Source: Chthoniobacterales bacterium (GTDB lineage Bacteria; Verrucomicrobiota; Verrucomicrobiia; Chthoniobacterales; UBA10450). From it: a stretch of 50,929 bases of DNA. A program made the translations under genes and the position numbers. Shown here piece after piece: positions 9,160 to 20,400 of this stretch (the first letter of the stretch is position 1; each line of letters opens with the position of its first letter). The stretch is taken from assembly GCA_013820755.1 (NCBI GenBank), contig JACDHZ010000002.1:1-50929 (forward strand). The letters are read 5' to 3'. The notes below the pieces were generated by a model. That model was not told the DNA's origin. It saw only the letters and a program-made list of their open reading frames with translations, and made no database searches.

Positions 9160-11081
9160 TCGGAACGCTCGAGTCGAGGATTCCATCTGGCCCGCTCGAC
9201 AAAAAGTGGTCGAGCTACAAAGATCACGCGCGGCTCGTTAGTCCGGCTAACCGGCGCAAACTCGACGTAATCGTGGTGGGCAGTGGCCTCGCTGGCGGCT
9301 CGGCAGCGGCCACTCTCGGAGAGCAGGGCTACAACGTGAAATGCTTCTGCTTCCAGGACAGTCCCCGGCGCGCGCACAGCATCGCTGCGCAAGGCGGAAT
9401 TAATGCCGCAAAGAATTACCAGAACGACGGCGACAGCGTTTTCCGTCTCTTCTACGACACGATCAAAGGCGGCGATTTCCGCTCGCGAGAAGCGAACGTT
9501 TATCGACTTGCGGAAGTTAGCAACTCGATCATCGACCAGTGTGTCGAGCAGGGTGTGCCGTTCGCGCGCGAGTATGGCGGCCTGCTCGCCAATCGCTCCT
9601 TCGGAGGCGCGCAGGTTTCGCGCACATTTTATGCGCGTGGGCAAACCGGGCAGCAATTGCTGCTCGGTTGTTACCAGGCGCTCTGCCGTCAAATCGCCGC
9701 AGGCACCGTCAAGATGTTTCCGCACACCGAGATGCTCGATGTGGTTCTCGTCGACGGTCACGCGAAGGGGATCATTACGCGCAACTTGGAAACCGGCGAC
9801 ATCCACGCACATGCGTCGGATGCGGTGGTGCTCGCGACGGGCGGTTACGGAAACGTCTTCTATCTTTCCACAAACGCGCGCGGCTCGAATGTCACTGCTA
9901 CCTATCGCGCCTACAGGAAAGGCGCGCTGTTCGCCAATCCTTGCTACACACAGATCCATCCCACCTGTATTCCCGTCAGCGGCCAGCATCAATCAAAGCT
10001 GACGTTGATGTCAGAATCTCTGCGCAACGACGGCCGCGTCTGGGTTCCAAACAAACAGGGAGACACGCGCTCGCCCGAGCAGATTCCGGAAGAGGAACGT
10101 GACTACTATCTGGAGCGCAAATACCCGAGCTTCGGCAATCTTGCGCCGCGAGACATCTCTTCCCGCAGCGCGAAAGAAGCATGCGACGACGGTCGCGGCG
10201 TCGGGCCCGGCGGGCGGGGAGTGTTCCTCGACTTCGCCGACGCGATAAATCGGCTCGGAGAAACCACGATCCGTGAACGCTACGGGAACCTGTTCGATAT
10301 TTACGAGAAGATCACCGGCGAGGACGCTTACAACCGACCGATGCGCATCTACCCCGCTGTGCATTATACGATGGGCGGGCTCTGGGTTGATTACAACCTT
10401 ATGAGCAACGTGCCAGGCCTGCACGTCATCGGCGAAGCGAACTTCTCCGATCATGGCGCGAATCGACTTGGCGCCAGCGCGTTGATGCAAGGATTAGCGG
10501 ACGGCTATTTCGTCCTGCCATACACGCTGCCGACTTATCTGGCGGGGCAAATCGGCAAACGCCCCACCGTGGATCATCCGGAATTCCACAAAGCCGAAAC
10601 CGGCGTTCGTGAGCGCATCAGTAAGATGATCGGCGTAAACGGCACGCGCTCCGTAGATTCATTCCATCGCGAACTCGGGCTACTGCTCTGGGACAAGTGC
10701 GGGATGGCGCGGAATGCCGCTGGTCTTCGCGAAGCGCTTCGAAAGATTCCGGAAATACGCGGACGATTCTGGCGCGAGGTCCGCGTCCCCGGGTCGGGCG
10801 AAGAATTCAACCAGTCGCTCGAACGCGCCGGCCGTGTCGCTGATTACCTGGAATTCGCAGAGCTGATGTGCACCGACGCACTCGAGCGCGATGAATCCTG
10901 CGGCGGACATTTTCGCGAGGAGCACCAAACGCCGGACGGCGAGGCGCTGCGCGACGACGTGAATTTCGCTTCAGCTTTCGCCTGGGAGTTTCAAGGCAAC
11001 GGAACGATCGCACCGCCGAAGCTGCACCGTGAACCGCTGGAATTTGAGACGCTCGAGCTCGCGCAGAGAAGCTACAAATGA
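9156..11081 (+). CDS. sdhA: Succinate dehydrogenase flavoprotein subunit
   Basis: SdhA carries the covalent FAD and oxidises succinate to fumarate in the TCA cycle. The 641-residue protein has the FAD dinucleotide motif [13 protein letters not shown] near residue 40 and [15 protein letters not shown] with the flavin-linking histidine. The substrate region [10 protein letters not shown] follows, then [21 protein letters not shown]. The open frame continues upstream to 9063, but the ATG at 9156 gives a 4-base ATGA overlap with the sdhC stop and is clearly the start. It overlaps sdhB in the same way, so the three genes should be translationally coupled. Confidence 0.97.
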   Translation: MIGTLESRIPSGPLDKKWSSYKDHARLVSPANRRKLDVIVVGSGLAGGSAAATLGEQGYNVKCFCFQDSPRRAHSIAAQGGINAAKNYQNDGDSVFRLFYDTIKGGDFRSREANVYRLAEVSNSIIDQCVEQGVPFAREYGGLLANRSFGGAQVSRTFYARGQTGQQLLLGCYQALCRQIAAGTVKMFPHTEMLDVVLVDGHAKGIITRNLETGDIHAHASDAVVLATGGYGNVFYLSTNARGSNVTATYRAYRKGALFANPCYTQIHPTCIPVSGQHQSKLTLMSESLRNDGRVWVPNKQGDTRSPEQIPEEERDYYLERKYPSFGNLAPRDISSRSAKEACDDGRGVGPGGRGVFLDFADAINRLGETTIRERYGNLFDIYEKITGEDAYNRPMRIYPAVHYTMGGLWVDYNLMSNVPGLHVIGEANFSDHGANRLGASALMQGLADGYFVLPYTLPTYLAGQIGKRPTVDHPEFHKAETGVRERISKMIGVNGTRSVDSFHRELGLLLWDKCGMARNAAGLREALRKIPEIRGRFWREVRVPGSGEEFNQSLERAGRVADYLEFAELMCTDALERDESCGGHFREEHQTPDGEALRDDVNFASAFAWEFQGNGTIAPPKLHREPLEFETLELAQRSYK

Positions 11082-11833
11082 ATTTCAAGCTAAGGGTGTG
11101 GCGCCAAAAGACTGGCGCAGCGAAGGGCAAGCTCGCCGATTATCCCGCGAACGATGTGTCGCCCGACACGTCATTTCTGGAGATGCTCGACCTCGTCAAC
11201 GACCGGCTGATCGAGGGCGGCGAAGAGCCAATCGCGTTCGAGTCTGATTGCAGAGAGGGGATTTGCGGCACCTGCTGCCTGACGATCAATGGCGAAGCGC
11301 ACGGTCCGGATCATCCCGGCGCGGCGTGCCAACTTTACATGCGCCGTTTCAAAGAGGGTGAGACAATCACCGTCGAACCCTTTCGCGCGAAGCCGTTCAG
11401 GTTCGTCAAAGACCTCGTCGTGAATCGCAGCGCGCTCGACCGAATCGTGCAGGCGGGTGGCTTCGTCTCGGCGCGCTCCGGGTCAGCGCCGGAAGCAAAT
11501 TCGATTCCTGTGCCGAAACAAAACGCCGACCGCGCGATGGAAGCCGCGGCGTGCATCGGTTGCGGCGCTTGTGCAGCCGCGTGCCCGAACGCCTCTGCGA
11601 TGCTCTTTACTTCCGCGAAGGTCTCGCACCTCGCGCTCCTTCCGCAAGGCGATCCGGAGCGGACGAACCGTGTATTGAACATGGTGAGCGTGATGGATGA
11701 AGAGGGGTTCGGCAACTGCACGAACACCTACGAATGCGAAGCGGTGTGTCCGGCGGAGATTAGCGCGAGCTTCATCGCGAAGCTGAACCGGGAATACGCG
11801 GTCGCAACTCTGCGGAAGAAACTCGGTGGATAA
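11078..11833 (+). CDS. sdhB: Succinate dehydrogenase iron-sulfur subunit
   Basis: SdhB passes electrons from FAD to the haem/quinone anchor. The 251-residue protein has the plant-type ferredoxin loop for the 2Fe-2S cluster ([10 protein letters not shown] and a later Cys). The cysteines for the 4Fe-4S and 3Fe-4S clusters are in [13 protein letters not shown] and in [12 protein letters not shown]. The N-terminal start overlaps the sdhA stop by 4 bases. It is the last gene of sdhCAB, and 8 bases separate it from the convergent ispE. Confidence 0.97.
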   Translation: MNFKLRVWRQKTGAAKGKLADYPANDVSPDTSFLEMLDLVNDRLIEGGEEPIAFESDCREGICGTCCLTINGEAHGPDHPGAACQLYMRRFKEGETITVEPFRAKPFRFVKDLVVNRSALDRIVQAGGFVSARSGSAPEANSIPVPKQNADRAMEAAACIGCGACAAACPNASAMLFTSAKVSHLALLPQGDPERTNRVLNMVSVMDEEGFGNCTNTYECEAVCPAEISASFIAKLNREYAVATLRKKLGG

Positions 11834-11841
11834 TCACGACT

Positions 11842-12705
11842 TTACCTTCCGCTGACGGTCGAACACTCGCAGGTCCAGAGTTCCGGATCCAGTTCCAGCT
11901 TCGCGCGAGCGGCGATCAATTCAGCCTCGCTTCCCTCCCGCAGAACTGCGAAAATCGTCGAACCCGAGCCTGACAGCAAAGCGGCTCCCACTTCCGGCTG
12001 CGTTATTAACCACATCTTCATGCGCGCAAGAAACAGATGCTTCTCAAACACCGGCCGCTCGAGATCGTTGAAGAACGTTATGCCGTGAAAGACTTGCGGC
12101 ATGTAGTTCATCTCCGGCAACTCTCGTGACACCTTCCAGCGCGAGTACGCCCACGGCGTTGGAACTCCAAATGATGGCTTCAGCAAAAGGAGCTGCAGCG
12201 TGCCTCTAAGGGTTGATGGCTTTACCATCTCCCCTCGCCCGCAACAAAGAGCCGCTGACTGATAGATAAAGAACGGCACATCGGATCCGATCTCTGCCGC
12301 GAGTTGCGCGAGACCGCCCGGGCCGATTCCCGCCTCGAGCAGTTCGTTCAGGCCGATCAGCGTAATAGCAGCATCGCTGCTACCACCGCCGAGTCCTGCA
12401 CCATGCGGAATCCTTTTTTGCAGATCAATTCGCAGACCAGCTTTCAAACTTGTGTGCTCGAAAAACAGGCGTGCGGCGCGTATTACCAGATTATCTTCAC
12501 CCGCTGGCACCGACGGATCATCGCACGTGAGTTCGATGCAATCCGTATCGCCCGCGTACGCGATCGTGAGTTCATCAGCGAGCGAGATCGGCGCCATCAG
12601 TGTCTCAATCTCGTGGAACCCGTCCGCGCGCAGAGCGTGAATGCGGAACGAAAGATTGATCTTCGCGGGAGCACGAAGCCGCATAGATTCGAGTCTCTTC
12701 ACCAC
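11842..12705 (-). CDS. ispE: 4-diphosphocytidyl-2-C-methyl-D-erythritol kinase
   Basis: IspE phosphorylates CDP-methylerythritol in the MEP pathway for isoprenoid precursors. The protein is a GHMP kinase: the N-terminal APAKINLSFRI strand, the ATP-binding glycine-rich loop PHGAGLGGGSSDAA (about residues 97-110) and the C-terminal LLSGSGSTIFAV are all present. The 287 residues are normal. An in-frame ATG at 12684 (MRLRAPAKINL) would also fit and may be the true start. It is divergent from pyrF with about 17 bases between starts, so the two promoters must overlap the genes. A polyprenyl synthase encoded at 25939 would use the pathway's products. Confidence 0.93.
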   Translation of the reverse strand: MVKRLESMRLRAPAKINLSFRIHALRADGFHEIETLMAPISLADELTIAYAGDTDCIELTCDDPSVPAGEDNLVIRAARLFFEHTSLKAGLRIDLQKRIPHGAGLGGGSSDAAITLIGLNELLEAGIGPGGLAQLAAEIGSDVPFFIYQSAALCCGRGEMVKPSTLRGTLQLLLLKPSFGVPTPWAYSRWKVSRELPEMNYMPQVFHGITFFNDLERPVFEKHLFLARMKMWLITQPEVGAALLSGSGSTIFAVLREGSEAELIAARAKLELDPELWTCECSTVSGR

Positions 12706-12722
12706 AGCGGCGATAATACAGG

Positions 12723-13436
12723 ATGACCTCCGAAGACAGCCTCAAAAACGCGCGCGAACGACTAATTGTCGCCCTCGACCTGCCGCGTGCAGATGAAGCG
12801 ATCGCCCTGGCATTCGATCTCGCGAGCGAGGTTTCGTTCTTTAAAATCGGACTGCAGCTTTATACGGCCGCGGGGCCGGAGATCGTTCGCGCGATTACCG
12901 GAACCGGCGCGAAAATCTTCCTAGACCTGAAACTGCACGACATTCCTAATACCGTCGCGAAAGCCGTCGCCTCCGCCGGTGAGATCAAGGTGGCGATGCT
13001 CACGATTCACCTGAGCGGCGGGAGTCGCATGGTTGAGGCCGCAGTCCGCGCGGTCTCAACCGACCTCCAGCTCCTTGGCGTTACCGTTCTCACGAGTTCC
13101 GACGAAACGACGCTCCACGAAACCGGCGTCAACGGCAGCGTCGCGGAGCAAGCGTTGCGGCTGGCGCAACTCGGAGCAGATGCGGGAATCCGTGGTCTTG
13201 TCGCAAGCCCACATGAAGTTGTTGCCCTGCGCCGGGCGCTGCCGAGCCGTGTGACCATCGTGACACCAGGCGTGCGGCCGGCATGGGCGACGGCCGACGA
13301 TCAGAAACGCTTCACCACGCCGCGAGAAGCTTTGCACAACGGCGCCGATTATCTCGTTGTCGGCCGTCCGGTGATTGCCCACGCTCAGCCGCGCGAGGCG
13401 GCGCGCAGGATTATCAACGAGATGGCGGAGCGGTAG
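12723..13436 (+). CDS. pyrF: Orotidine 5'-phosphate decarboxylase
   Basis: PyrF decarboxylates OMP to UMP, the last step of de novo pyrimidine synthesis. The 237-residue protein begins with a beta strand RLIVALDLPRADEA. It contains the catalytic Asp-x-Lys-x-x-Asp motif in FLDLKLHDIPNT (about residues 65-77) and the phosphate-binding end segments TPGVRP and YLVVGRPV. This is the group I type. It ends 6 bases before the lipoate-ligase-family gene and is probably cotranscribed with it. Confidence 0.96.
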   Translation: MTSEDSLKNARERLIVALDLPRADEAIALAFDLASEVSFFKIGLQLYTAAGPEIVRAITGTGAKIFLDLKLHDIPNTVAKAVASAGEIKVAMLTIHLSGGSRMVEAAVRAVSTDLQLLGVTVLTSSDETTLHETGVNGSVAEQALRLAQLGADAGIRGLVASPHEVVALRRALPSRVTIVTPGVRPAWATADDQKRFTTPREALHNGADYLVVGRPVIAHAQPREAARRIINEMAER

Positions 13437-13442
13437 CGAGGC

Positions 13443-14096
13443 ATGCACCTGCTGGAGGAATTGGACGTTGTCGAGTACGACGTGCCGCACTCGGCGGCAA
13501 TGAACATGGCGATCGACGAGGCGCTGTTGCAGTCCGCCGTCAGACCGACGCTTCGATTTTTTTGCTGGCTCCGGCCAGCTCTCTCCTTTGGCTACTTCGG
13601 GTCTTTTGCGGATGTTGCCCACCAAGGAGGCGACCGCGACGTCGTGCGGCGCTGGACTGGCGGCGGCATCGTCCTGCATGGAGACGATCTCACCTATTCG
13701 GTGGTCCTGCCGGGCCGTCTCACGATCTCATCTAATGCTGTCTATTCCCATATTCACGGCGCGATTCGAATGGCGTTGCCACGAGACATGAACATCGTCC
13801 TAGCCGCCGAGGCAGCACCGAAGCTGTCGGAAGCGTGCTTCTCCAACCCAGTGGAAGCCGACGTGATGTTTGAAGGCCGCAAAATTGCCGGCGCAGCGCA
13901 GCGACGAACCCGCACAGGTTTGCTACACCAGGGGTGTATTCAACACGCTTGTTTGCCGGCGGATTTCCCGAAACGTTTTCCGGCGGCGCTTTGCGGATCG
14001 TTCCAGCGCGCGTCGCTCTCGCGTGAGCTAGTGCGCGATGCACAAACGATTGCGGATCGCAGGTACAGCACGACAGAGTGGCTTCACCAGCGGTGA
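13443..14096 (+). CDS. Lipoate-protein ligase/octanoyltransferase family protein
   Basis: The 217-residue protein belongs to the BPL/LplA/LipB catalytic family. It shows NMAIDEALL near the N-terminus, a WLRPALSFGYF strand, the signature RRWTGGGIVLHGDDLTYS (arginines and glycines that bind the lipoyl- or octanoyl-adenylate) and the conserved lysine in GRKIAGAAQRR, followed by LLHQGCI. This supports attachment or transfer of lipoyl/octanoyl groups to 2-oxoacid dehydrogenase or glycine-cleavage proteins. It lacks the separate C-terminal domain of E. coli LplA, so it could act as a LipM-like octanoyltransferase or a stand-alone ligase. Sequence alone does not separate these. It follows pyrF closely. 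Confidence 0.83.
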   Translation: MHLLEELDVVEYDVPHSAAMNMAIDEALLQSAVRPTLRFFCWLRPALSFGYFGSFADVAHQGGDRDVVRRWTGGGIVLHGDDLTYSVVLPGRLTISSNAVYSHIHGAIRMALPRDMNIVLAAEAAPKLSEACFSNPVEADVMFEGRKIAGAAQRRTRTGLLHQGCIQHACLPADFPKRFPAALCGSFQRASLSRELVRDAQTIADRRYSTTEWLHQR

Positions 14097-14418
14097 TACG
14101 CAGGTATATGATTATCAGTCACAGCATTGATAATTTGTTATGTCGCGTCGCCTTCCTTCAAGCGTGCCGACGAATCGACATTCTTCGGGGTCGCCCCTCG
14201 CGATAATTGCGGAAGATCAACCTGGCTGACGGCGATTTTCCGGCTGTTATCGATTAGGGCTTCTTTGTCGGTGACTGCGAGCCGCAAGCGAGGGCCTCGC
14301 GAGGGTTGAGGTCCGCGACGCCCTCGCATTACGCGGCGTGATCGGCATTGTCATTGACGGCAGGAAGCCAGCCGATGTTCTCGTGTTCTCGATCCGGTGA
14401 CCCGGGTTTTGCATCTAT
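14097..14418. other. Gene-poor stretch between lipoate-ligase gene and ndvB, with inverted repeats
   Basis: No convincing gene is seen. ATTATCA at 14111-14117 and TGATAAT at 14128-14134 form a perfect 7-base inverted repeat with a 10-base spacer, just after the lipoate-ligase stop; it may be a weak terminator or an operator. GCGAGGG at 14288-14294 pairs with CCCTCGC at 14321-14327, and the palindrome CCTCGCGAGG (14295-14304) lies inside. A 63-codon reverse frame (14138-14329) is present but has no recognisable features. The region is where transcription from ndvB (minus) and the pyrF operon (plus) should end. Confidence 0.5.
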
Positions 14419-17400
14419 TCACCGGACGTGGATATCCACGAAGTGCTCGGCCCGGTCGTCCACCAACGGAATCGTTCCGCCGGTTAGAATTTGTCCGTCG
14501 AGGGATAAATCAATCGAGGCGGCCGAGCCCTCTGCGAGGCGGGTGATGGTGATGTGATACACCGTTTGATGGTAGCGATAGTGAATTTTGTAAGTCGTCC
14601 AGCTTGCCGGAAAACGCGGAATGAGGCGCAATCCATCGCCCTCCAGTTTGACGCCGAGCAAGGTTTCGACCAGGAGGCGGTACATCCAGCCGGCTGATCC
14701 GGTGTACCATGTCCAACCGCCGCGGCCAGTGTGCGGGGCAACTGCATACACATCGGCCGCGGCGACGTAGGGTTCGACTTTGTAGGTGGCGATCTGCTCC
14801 GGAGTTCCACCGTGATGGACGGGATTGAGCAACGCGAAAAGTTCCCACGCGCGCTCATTTTCCCCCATGAGCGCGAAGGCCATCGCGGTCCAGATGGCGC
14901 CGTGCGTGTACTGGCCGCCATTCTCGCGCACGCCAGGAATGTAGCCTTTGATATAACCAGGATTGAGCGGTGACTTATCAAATGGCGGATCGAAGAGCTG
15001 AATCAATTTTGCCTCCTGGCGAACCAGGCGTTCGTCCACTGCGTGCATCGCTTGACGGGAGCGCTGCGGGTCACCGGCCTTGCTGATGACCGACCAGCTT
15101 TGCGGCAGGGAATCGATCTGGCACTCTAGATTCTCCCGCGAGCCAAGAGGTTCGCCGTTATCGAAATAGGCTCGGCGATACCACTCACCGTCCCAGGCAT
15201 GTTGCTCGATGTTTTTCTGCAGTTGTCCGGCCTGCTCGAGACAACGATCAGCAAACGCGGCATCGGCGCGCGCACGAGCCACCTCCGCAAATTGCGTGAG
15301 CACGTCGTAAAGGAAAAAGGCGAGCCAGACACTTTCGCCGCGGCCTTCTTTGCCCACCATGTTCATACCGTCGTTCCAATCACCGGAACCGATCAGGGGC
15401 AAACCGTGTTTACCGAAATTCAGGCCGTGCTCGATAGCGCGGACGCAGTGCTCGTAGAGCGTCGCCGACTCCTGGGAACGATTTGGCAGATCGTAATAAG
15501 CTTCCTCCTCCGGCATGACAGGCCGGGCATCGAGGAAGGGAATCGTCTCGTCGAGCACGCCGGTGTCGGCGACAGAGACGACGTAGCGGCAGGTAACGTA
15601 TGGCAACCAGAGATAGTCATCGGAAAAATGCGTTCGCACGCCGCGGCCTGCGGGCGGATGCCACCAATGCTGCACGTCGCCTTCGCGGAATTGATGCGCG
15701 GCGGTGCGCAGGAGATGCTCCCGGGTGAGAGCTGGTTCGGCGTGAACCAGCGCCATCACGTCCTGCAATTGATCGCGGAATCCGTAGGCGCCGCCGGATT
15801 GATAAAAACCGGTGCGGCCCCAGAGCCGGCAGCTCAAGGTTTGATACAGGAGCCAGCCGTTCGCCATCACGTTTACGGCAGGATCGGGCGTGTCCACGTT
15901 AATCGCGCCGAGGGTGCGGTTCCAGAACTCATGGACACCAGCGAGCGCGACCGCGCTGGCATCCCCTCGGCGAAAGCGCCCGACCAGATTCTGCACATCG
16001 CCCAAATTGCGACTGACACCGAGGCGAAAACTTGTCTCTCGTTCCTGCCCGTCAGCCAGATCAAACGCAACCTGGACCGCTCCGCAGGGGTCCAATCCCG
16101 CGCCGGTCCGGCCGGAAAGGCGCGTTCGCTTCAACGCCGCCGGCTGCGACAAGGTTCCGTTCCGGCCGAGAAATTCTTTCCGATTTCCGGTGAGAGTGCG
16201 ACTCGCGTCGTTTACGTCGAAAAAGACGATTCGATCCGGGAACTCCGTATTGTAAAAGTTGCGCGCCAGCAGCGCGCCGGTCTTGACGTCAACTTCCGTC
16301 TGCACATTCAGCTGGGTCTTGTGCCGCAGGTCGCCGAGAACCCATTCGCAATACCCGGTGATGGACAAGCGACGCGGGCTGCCGGAGAGATTGCGCAATT
16401 TCACATTGGTGAGCTTGACCGGCGCATCCATCGCCACATAGGTCCACAACTCGGAGACGATCCCGTTCTCGAAGTGCTCGAAGACGGTGTAACCAAAACC
16501 GTGACGAACGACATAGGGCGTCTTGCCCCTTGCTGGCCCCGGCATCGGCGACCAGAATTGCCCCGTCTCCTCATCGCGGATGTAGAAGGCCTCGCCGGTG
16601 GTGTCCTGAACGGGATCGTTGTGCCACGGAGTCAGCCGAAATTCATGGGCGTTTTCCGCCCAGCTGTATGCGCCACCGCTCTCCGAAATCACCGTGCCGA
16701 ATGACGGATTCGCGAGGACATTCACCCACGGCGCCGGCGTCGTCTGGCCGGGCTCGAGAATGATGACGTACTCGTGACCATCGCGGGTGAATCCTCCGAG
16801 GCCGTTCTGAAAGATCAACTCGCGCGCGGGAGGCGACGTGGATGATTCCGTCCTCGCAGAGCGAGTTGGCGTCAAGGCCGGGACCGATGGCTCCAGGACG
16901 CTGCGCTGTTCCAGCTGTTCGAGGAGGGATCCACGCTCATCATCCAGGACGATCCGGGCCGCAGCTTGTAGCAAAACCCGGTCATCATTGGGAATTTGTT
17001 CGAGGCGCCGGACGAAGATGCCGCCGGGTTTGTCGAGCATTTGCGCTTCTGTGCCGGAGGCAATCAGATTGGTAATTTGGTCCTGCAAGGACTGGCGGTA
17101 AACCGAAACGTCTTCATTCAAAATAACCAGTTCAACCGGCAGGCCTTTCGCGCGCCAGTAGGAGTGCGCTTGGATGAGCTGCCGCACGATCTCGATCTTC
17201 TCCGCGTCGGTAATGCGCAGCAGGACAAGCGGCGTATCGCCCGAAATGCCGTAGGTCCAGAGGCCACTTTGCCCGCGGCGATTGCCAAGCAGCACGCCGG
17301 GATTCGCGCGCCGCGCAGGATCGGCGTGAACCAAAGCGCCTGCGAGTCGGGCGTAGAGCTGGGCTTCTGCTTCGGTGGCATTCAGCTGCCGCAACGTCAC

Positions 17401-20400
17401 CTGGCTGTGCGTCCAGGCCAGATCGAGCGCGCGGTCGGCCATGCGCACATGCTGATATTTCTCCACGAGCGCATCCGCTCTCTCCCGGTTTTCCGTCACT
17501 CCGATGACGAAATCGAGAACGGCGGTTTCATCCGGAGCCAACGTCACCGTGCGCCGCAGCGAAATGATTGGATCGAGGACGGAGCCGGCCGTGTCCGAAA
17601 GCGGCGCAATCTTTTCCATCGCGGCAGGGCTGGCCAAAGTCCTGCCTCGACCGATAAACTTGAAACGGTCCGTCTCGGATGAGACTTCACCCTGCACGCC
17701 GCCTTGACCGACCAGCAGATGCAGGAGCCAAGGCGTTTTTTCCTCCTCGGATCGCGCGCGGCGGGTGCAGAGAATCGCGGAAGAGTGGCGCACGAATTCT
17801 GTTTGCACGAACAAATTGCTGAAGGCGGGATGGGCCTCGTCCGCGCCTTGGGTCGCAAGCACCACTTCGGCGTAGCTCGTCAGCTCAATGACGCGCGCGA
17901 CGGCCGAGTGATTGGTGAGCTTAACGCGACGCAGCTCCACGTCGTCTTCGGGCGAAACACAGATTTCGGTGTGAATCTCGAGGCCGCCATGACGCTGGCG
18001 AAATTCGGCGCGCGGTTGCGTAAAGATTGTCTCATAACTCCCGGTGGCGCGCAATGTGGGTTGATAGGCGGTGGACCAGAATTCTCCCGTCGCGACATCG
18101 CGCAGGTAAATGAACGTTCCCCAGCAATCGCGGGTCGCATCTTCGCGCCAGCGAGTCACGGCCAGATCGCCCCAGCGACTGTAGCCGCCGCCTGCGCTGC
18201 TGATCGCGACATGGTAGCGTCCGTTGGACAAGAGGTGGATCTCCGGCGTCCGCGAGCTGGGACTGGTGAAGACCCGCATCACATCTTCGCCATCACCGAG
18301 CCGTGGCCGGGATTCTTCTAACTCCAGGTCTTCGGGCAGGACATTGGCCTCGGCTCTGGGCACGCGTTCCTGCAACAACAAGTCGGCCGCCCTCAGGAAG
18401 GGGCGCGAGGCGAAGCGCCGTTGCATGGGGAGGTCCCGAAGTAGGAAGAGCAGGGCCAGCAGACTCATCCCCTGGTGATGAGCCATGTAAGATCGAATGA
18501 TCGCGTTCGACTTATCCGGAGGCAGGCGCGACGCCGTGTAATCCACTGCTTCGTAGAATCCGTAAACGCCTTCGCATCCCTCGCGGGCGAGTCGCTGCAG
18601 GTTTTCACACGCCGGCTGCGGAGCCACCATCAGCGCCATGGCACTGGCGTAAGGTGCGATGACCAGATCTTCGGTCAGGCCGCGTTTCAAACCCAAACCC
18701 GGCACGCCAAACGCGCGGTACTGGTAGTTTTGATCTGCATCGGTCCGGTTGTAGCCCGATTCAGAAATGCCCCACGGAACACCACGGGCCTGGCCATACG
18801 CGATGTGTTGCTGGACCGCTGCTTTGCAGGCGTGATCGAGCAGGGTGCCATCGTAGGTCGGCATCACCAGTAACGGCATCAAATATTCAAACATGGAGCC
18901 GCTCCACGAAACCAGGATCGGTTCGCCGCGCGGAGCGACAAGGAGACGGCCCAGCGAGAACCAGTGATCCTGCGGCACTTGTCCCTGGGCAATGGTGAGG
19001 TAGCTGCAGAGACGCGCCTCAGAGGCGAGCAGGTCGTAAAAACTAGCGTCCCGCCGACCTTCCGTAACGTTAAACCCGATGGAAAATAGGTCGCGCGCGG
19101 GATCAAACAAAAAGCTGAAATCCATCGCGGCCAGTTCCTCGCTTTGTCGGGCCAGAGCTTCGAGTTTGAGCACGCGCTCGCGGGCGCGCACGCTCGCCTC
19201 ACCCAGACAGGCCGACCAGGGAGCGAGCCAGAGCCGTTTCTCAAGATCCGGGCAGAGCGTTTGATCAAACGCGGAGATTTCTCGCAGAGAAGGGGATTGA
19301 TCGAGCTGGGCGAGTTTTTCGGCAATGTCTCCAGGAGCTTTGAAGGCCGTGTCAGTAAGGTCCGCCCGCTCCAGCCAAGGCGCGAAGAAGAGCAATTCCT
19401 CCAGATGTTCTTCGCAGCTGCGCTGGAGAGTTTGAGCCCACGCCTTCAGGTCCTGCTCTCTGTCCGCGAGCGTAGCGGAAATCTGCCTCGCCTGGTCGGT
19501 CGCCTGGCGCAACAGAGTCAATGCTGCGCGCAAAGTGCCCGGAGCCTTGTCCAACTCTGCCGCAAGTTGTGAGACCGCCGCGTTTTCGCCACCGAGTCTT
19601 CTCAGAATTTCAAGGGTGTCGCGCAACCCGGAAAAAATCTGTGGCTGGAGGATTCTCTCGTCGGCCAATTCCCGCAGACCGGCGCCGAGCGTCACCAGAT
19701 GCCCGGCCAGATTGCCGCTGTCTACGGTGGAGACATAAAGCGGGAGGAGCGGCCGAAGCGTGCGCGTTTCATACCAATTGTAGAAATGCCCACGATGCCG
19801 TTCGAGTCGCAGCATCGTGGCGATGGTTGCTTCCGTGCGCTGGATCAACCGGTTTACCGGCAGATATCCGAAATCTCGGGCCGCCAGATTGGCGAGCAGC
19901 GCCAGCCCAATATTCGTGGGGGAAGTGCGCGCGGCTACCCCCGTAAAGGGATCTTCCTGAAAGTTATCTGGCGGCAGCCAATTCTCTTGCGCAGTGACAA
20001 AGGTTTCGAAAAAGTGCCAGGTTTTGCGTGCGATCCGCCGCAGAAACATAAACTGCTCGGGTTCCAGTGCCGGAGCCAGGGGCGTGATGGGCTGGCTGAT
20101 CCACCATGCAATCCAAGGCGCAGCCAGCCAGAGCCCAAGAATGAGCGAAGCCCAGCGCAACTGCGCCGGCTGCATCACGCCCAGGAGAAATCCGCCGGCC
20201 AAAGCGATCACTGGCGCGACCCACATGTTGGCGTAAAACCCGGCGAGATCCGCGCGTGCGGCGCGTGCCACATCGCTCGATGTATGCCATTCCAAGAGGC
20301 GTTTCCGCGTCACCGCCATGCGGAACAGAGTTCGCCCGATCGCGTCCAGGCTGAGAAAGGCATCGTAGGGCAGGAATGCGAGCGTGAGTGCAATCTGACC

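Noticed and set aside
9099-9992. Minus-strand open frame of 297 codons inside sdhA
   Set aside because: It lies wholly opposite the well-conserved FAD-binding part of sdhA and has no family features.
14138-14329. 63-codon minus-strand open frame after ndvB
   Set aside because: Low-complexity arginine-rich start, no family features and no partner; it may be chance in a GC-rich gap.
15199-16704. Long plus-strand open frame of 501 codons inside ndvB
   Set aside because: It is antisense to the GH94 region of ndvB, whose catalytic motifs are intact on the minus strand; the plus-strand product has no recognisable features and results from high GC content.
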